NCBI GenBank assembly: GCA_947629065.1
Contig: CANRCH010000078.1
Span: 1-8,156, forward strand
Source: an uncultured Aliarcobacter sp.
GTDB lineage: Bacteria; Campylobacterota; Campylobacteria; Campylobacterales; Arcobacteraceae
DNA length: 8,156 bases
Direction: 5' to 3'
A program made the position numbers and the translations under genes. Each line of letters begins with the position of its first letter. Position 1 is the stretch's first letter. The notes under the pieces were generated by a model, which searched no databases, was not told the origin of the DNA, and worked only from the letters and a program-made list of their open reading frames with translations. Below, piece by piece: positions 6,444 through 8,156 of this stretch.

Positions 6444-7331
6444 ATGGAAACCATAACTGGGTCAATGACCGCACTTATTACCCCATTTAAAAATGGAAAA
6501 GTTGATTTAGTAAAATATGAAGAGCTAATCAAAAGACAAATTGCACATGGTGTAGATGCTGTTTCTCCTGTTGGAACAACAGGTGAAAGTGCTACACTAT
6601 CACATCAAGAGCATAAAGAGTGTATAGAAGTTGCAGTTGCTACATGTAAAAATACAAGAGTAAAAGTTCTAGCTGGTGCTGGTTCAAATGCTACAAGTGA
6701 AGCCTGTGATATTGCAAAATTTGCACAAGAGATTGGAGCAGATGGAATTTTATCTATTGCACCATACTATAATAGACCAACTCAAGAGGGGCTTTACCAA
6801 CACTATAAAACAATAGCACAAAGTGTTGAGATTCCTTTTATGCTTTACAATGTTCCAGGAAGAACAGGTGTTGATTTACTTCCACAAACTGCAATTAGAC
6901 TTTTTGACGATGTAAAAAACATTTATGGAATAAAAGAAGCAACTGGAAGCTTAGAAAGAGCAACTTCAATAATATCTCAAAGAGAAGATTTTATGGTATT
7001 TTCAGGAGATGATGGAGTAGATTTTGCAATGTTAGCAAGTGGTGCAAAAGGTATCATTTCTGTAACTTCAAACTTAGTTCCAAACCTAAAAGCAAAACTT
7101 GTAAATAGTTTGTTTAGTGGTGATTATAAAACAGCATTACAAATTCATAATGATTTATATGATTTAAACAATGTTCTATTTTGTGAAAGCAACCCAATTC
7201 CAATAAAAGCAGCTATGTATTTAAGTGGATTACTTGATAGTTTAGAGTTTAGACTTCCACTAACAAGCCCAAGCAAAGAGACTTTAGAAAAATTAGAAAA
7301 AATATTAAAAAAATACGAGGTAGTTAAATAA
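6444..7331 (+). CDS. dapA: 4-hydroxy-tetrahydrodipicolinate synthase
   Basis: DapA condenses pyruvate with aspartate semialdehyde, the committed step of the diaminopimelate/lysine pathway that supplies peptidoglycan cross-links; it is a cytoplasmic (beta/alpha)8 enzyme, normally a tetramer. The 295-residue length is typical. Visible are GTTGES at 44-49 (T45, T46), PYYNRP at 107-112, YNVPGRTG at 135-142 (catalytic Y135 and R140), and the Schiff-base lysine K164 in GIKEATG. E. coli equivalents are T44, T45, Y133, R138 and K161. Residues forming the lysine allosteric site in E. coli DapA (A49, H53, H56, N80, E84, Y106) are matched by A50, H54, H57, N82, E86 and Y108, so feedback inhibition by lysine is predicted. 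The gene follows the peptidase by nine bases, with a strong ribosome site, and its stop shares one base with the next start. The identification is secure. Confidence 0.97.
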   Translation: METITGSMTALITPFKNGKVDLVKYEELIKRQIAHGVDAVSPVGTTGESATLSHQEHKECIEVAVATCKNTRVKVLAGAGSNATSEACDIAKFAQEIGADGILSIAPYYNRPTQEGLYQHYKTIAQSVEIPFMLYNVPGRTGVDLLPQTAIRLFDDVKNIYGIKEATGSLERATSIISQREDFMVFSGDDGVDFAMLASGAKGIISVTSNLVPNLKAKLVNSLFSGDYKTALQIHNDLYDLNNVLFCESNPIPIKAAMYLSGLLDSLEFRLPLTSPSKETLEKLEKILKKYEVVK

Positions 7332-8110
7332 TGAATAGCTTTATGAAAGGTAAAACTTTAGTAATTTCTGGTGGTACAAAAGGTATTGGTAAAGAGTGTG
7401 TTTACAAATTTGCAAGTAATGGTGTAAATGTAGCATTTACTTACAATTCAAATGGAGAAATAGCAGAAGAAATCTGTAAAGATGTTGAATCAAAATTTGG
7501 TGTAAAATGTAAAGCATACCCTTTTAATATCTTAGAGCCTGAACTTTATAAAGAGCTTTTTGATGAAATTGATAAAGATTTTGATAGAGTTGATTTCTTT
7601 ATATCAAATGCTATGATTTATGGACGAGCTGTTGTTGGTGGATATGGTAAATTTATGAAATTAAAACCACGAGGACTTAATAATATCTACACAGCAACTG
7701 TAAATGCTTTTGTTTGTGGTGCACAACAAGCAGCAAAAAGAATGCAAAAAATCGGTGGTGGAGCAATAGTATCTCTTTCATCTACTGGAAATTTAGTTTA
7801 TATAGAAAACTATGCAGGTCATGGAACAAATAAAGCAGCTGTTGAAGCAATGGTAAGATACGCTGCAAATGAACTAGGAGAGTTTGGAATTAGAGTAAAT
7901 GCTGTTTCAGGTGGCCCAATTGATACTGATGCACTAAAAGCATTTACAAACTATGAAGAAGTTAAAGCAAAAACGGCTGAATACTCTCCACTAAATAGAA
8001 TCGGACAACCTGAAGATTTAGCACAATCATGTTATTTCTTATGTACAAATGATGCTTCTTGGATTACAGGTCATACATTAATCGTTGATGGTGGGACAAC
8101 TTTTAGATAA
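7331..8110 (+). CDS. FabL-like short-chain dehydrogenase/reductase (putative enoyl-ACP reductase)
   Basis: The 259-residue product is a Rossmann-fold oxidoreductase: nucleotide-binding SGGTKGIG at 13-20, SNA at 92-94, and C-terminal VDGG at 252-255. The catalytic pair is Y161 and K168, spaced Tyr-x6-Lys as in enoyl-ACP reductases of the FabI/FabL type, not the Tyr-x3-Lys of classical SDRs. The stretches ENYAGHGTNKAAVEA and NAVSGGPIDTDALKAF resemble Bacillus subtilis FabL as I remember it. S151 occupies the place of the second FabI tyrosine (Y146 in E. coli), again as in FabL. The likely role is therefore NAD(P)H-dependent reduction of enoyl-ACP in fatty-acid elongation, though other reductase substrates are possible. 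The TAATG overlap with dapA and GAGG at 7317-7320 support the start; the in-frame ATG at 7343 has no ribosome site. Neighbouring pgsA fits a lipid role. The SDR call is certain, the FabL-like function probable. Confidence 0.85.
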   Translation: MNSFMKGKTLVISGGTKGIGKECVYKFASNGVNVAFTYNSNGEIAEEICKDVESKFGVKCKAYPFNILEPELYKELFDEIDKDFDRVDFFISNAMIYGRAVVGGYGKFMKLKPRGLNNIYTATVNAFVCGAQQAAKRMQKIGGGAIVSLSSTGNLVYIENYAGHGTNKAAVEAMVRYAANELGEFGIRVNAVSGGPIDTDALKAFTNYEEVKAKTAEYSPLNRIGQPEDLAQSCYFLCTNDASWITGHTLIVDGGTTFR

Positions 8111-8156
8111 TGAAAAAGGCTTTAAACCTACCAAATATCTTAGCTTTATTTAGAAT
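8110..8156 (+). CDS. pgsA: Probable CDP-diacylglycerol--glycerol-3-phosphate 3-phosphatidyltransferase, N-terminal fragment
   Basis: Only 15 complete codons are inside the window, reading MKKALNLPNILALFR. The PNxLxLxR pattern is the characteristic N-terminus of PgsA and related CDP-alcohol phosphatidyltransferases, just before the first membrane helix. PgsA makes phosphatidylglycerol phosphate, the precursor of the acidic phospholipids, in the inner membrane. The ATG shares one base with the TAA of the preceding reductase gene, so translation is probably coupled. The catalytic CDP-alcohol motif lies beyond the window, and phosphatidylserine synthase-type relatives cannot be fully excluded. 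Confidence 0.75.
   Translation, partial: MKKALNLPNILALFR

Noticed and set aside
6326..6532. Open frame of 68 codons on the minus strand across the M16-dapA junction
   Set aside because: It is antisense to the end of the peptidase and the start of dapA, both firmly identified, and has no recognisable motif.
8081..8110. A terminator between the reductase gene and pgsA
   Set aside because: The genes overlap by one base and no GC-rich hairpin followed by T residues is present.

Overview
This window looks like ordinary core chromosome from an AT-rich (about 30% G+C by eye) member of the Campylobacterota, most likely an Arcobacter/Aliarcobacter-type organism. Three things point there: the strong A/T codon bias, weak A-rich ribosome binding sites, and a gene order (murJ, msbA-type ABC exporter, pyrD, M16 peptidase, dapA, short-chain reductase) that I remember, unverified, as nearly that of Campylobacter jejuni. 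I see no mobile element, CRISPR array, tRNA, rRNA or defence system.

Layout: eight genes all lie on the + strand and are tightly packed. From left to right they are: the 3' part of an endonuclease/exonuclease/phosphatase (EEP) family gene with a C-terminal extension resembling two OB-folds (1-935); murJ, the lipid II flippase (932-2248); an MsbA-type ABC exporter (2289-3998); pyrD, quinone-linked dihydroorotate dehydrogenase, with a TTG start (4046-5116); a signal-peptide-bearing M16 zinc peptidase (5103-6434); dapA (6444-7331); a FabL-like short-chain reductase (7331-8110); and the first 15 codons of a probable pgsA (8110-8156). Four junctions overlap (4 bp, 14 bp, 1 bp and 1 bp). The longest gap is 47 bp, so no stretch over 300 bases lacks a gene. 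The only two gaps longer than 10 bp, upstream of the ABC exporter and of pyrD, share a near-identical 16-bp block centred on TAAAAT. It lies at almost the same distance from each start codon and is a candidate internal promoter -10 element. No convincing intrinsic terminator was found, so the genes probably form one operon with internal promoters.

Shared theme: most of the products feed envelope construction. MurJ moves lipid II, the MsbA-type exporter probably moves lipid A-core, DapA starts the diaminopimelate/lysine branch for peptidoglycan, the FabL-like reductase may complete fatty-acid elongation, and PgsA makes phosphatidylglycerol phosphate. PyrD works at the inner membrane with the quinone pool, and the M16 peptidase is probably periplasmic.

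The points most worth a second look are the FabL-type catalytic signature in a protein easily filed as a generic SDR, the two possible starts (exported or cytosolic) of the M16 peptidase with a perfect 12-bp tandem repeat in its signal peptide, the short 12-helix MurJ, the OB-like extension of the EEP protein, and the shared intergenic motif. I found no clearly novel system.
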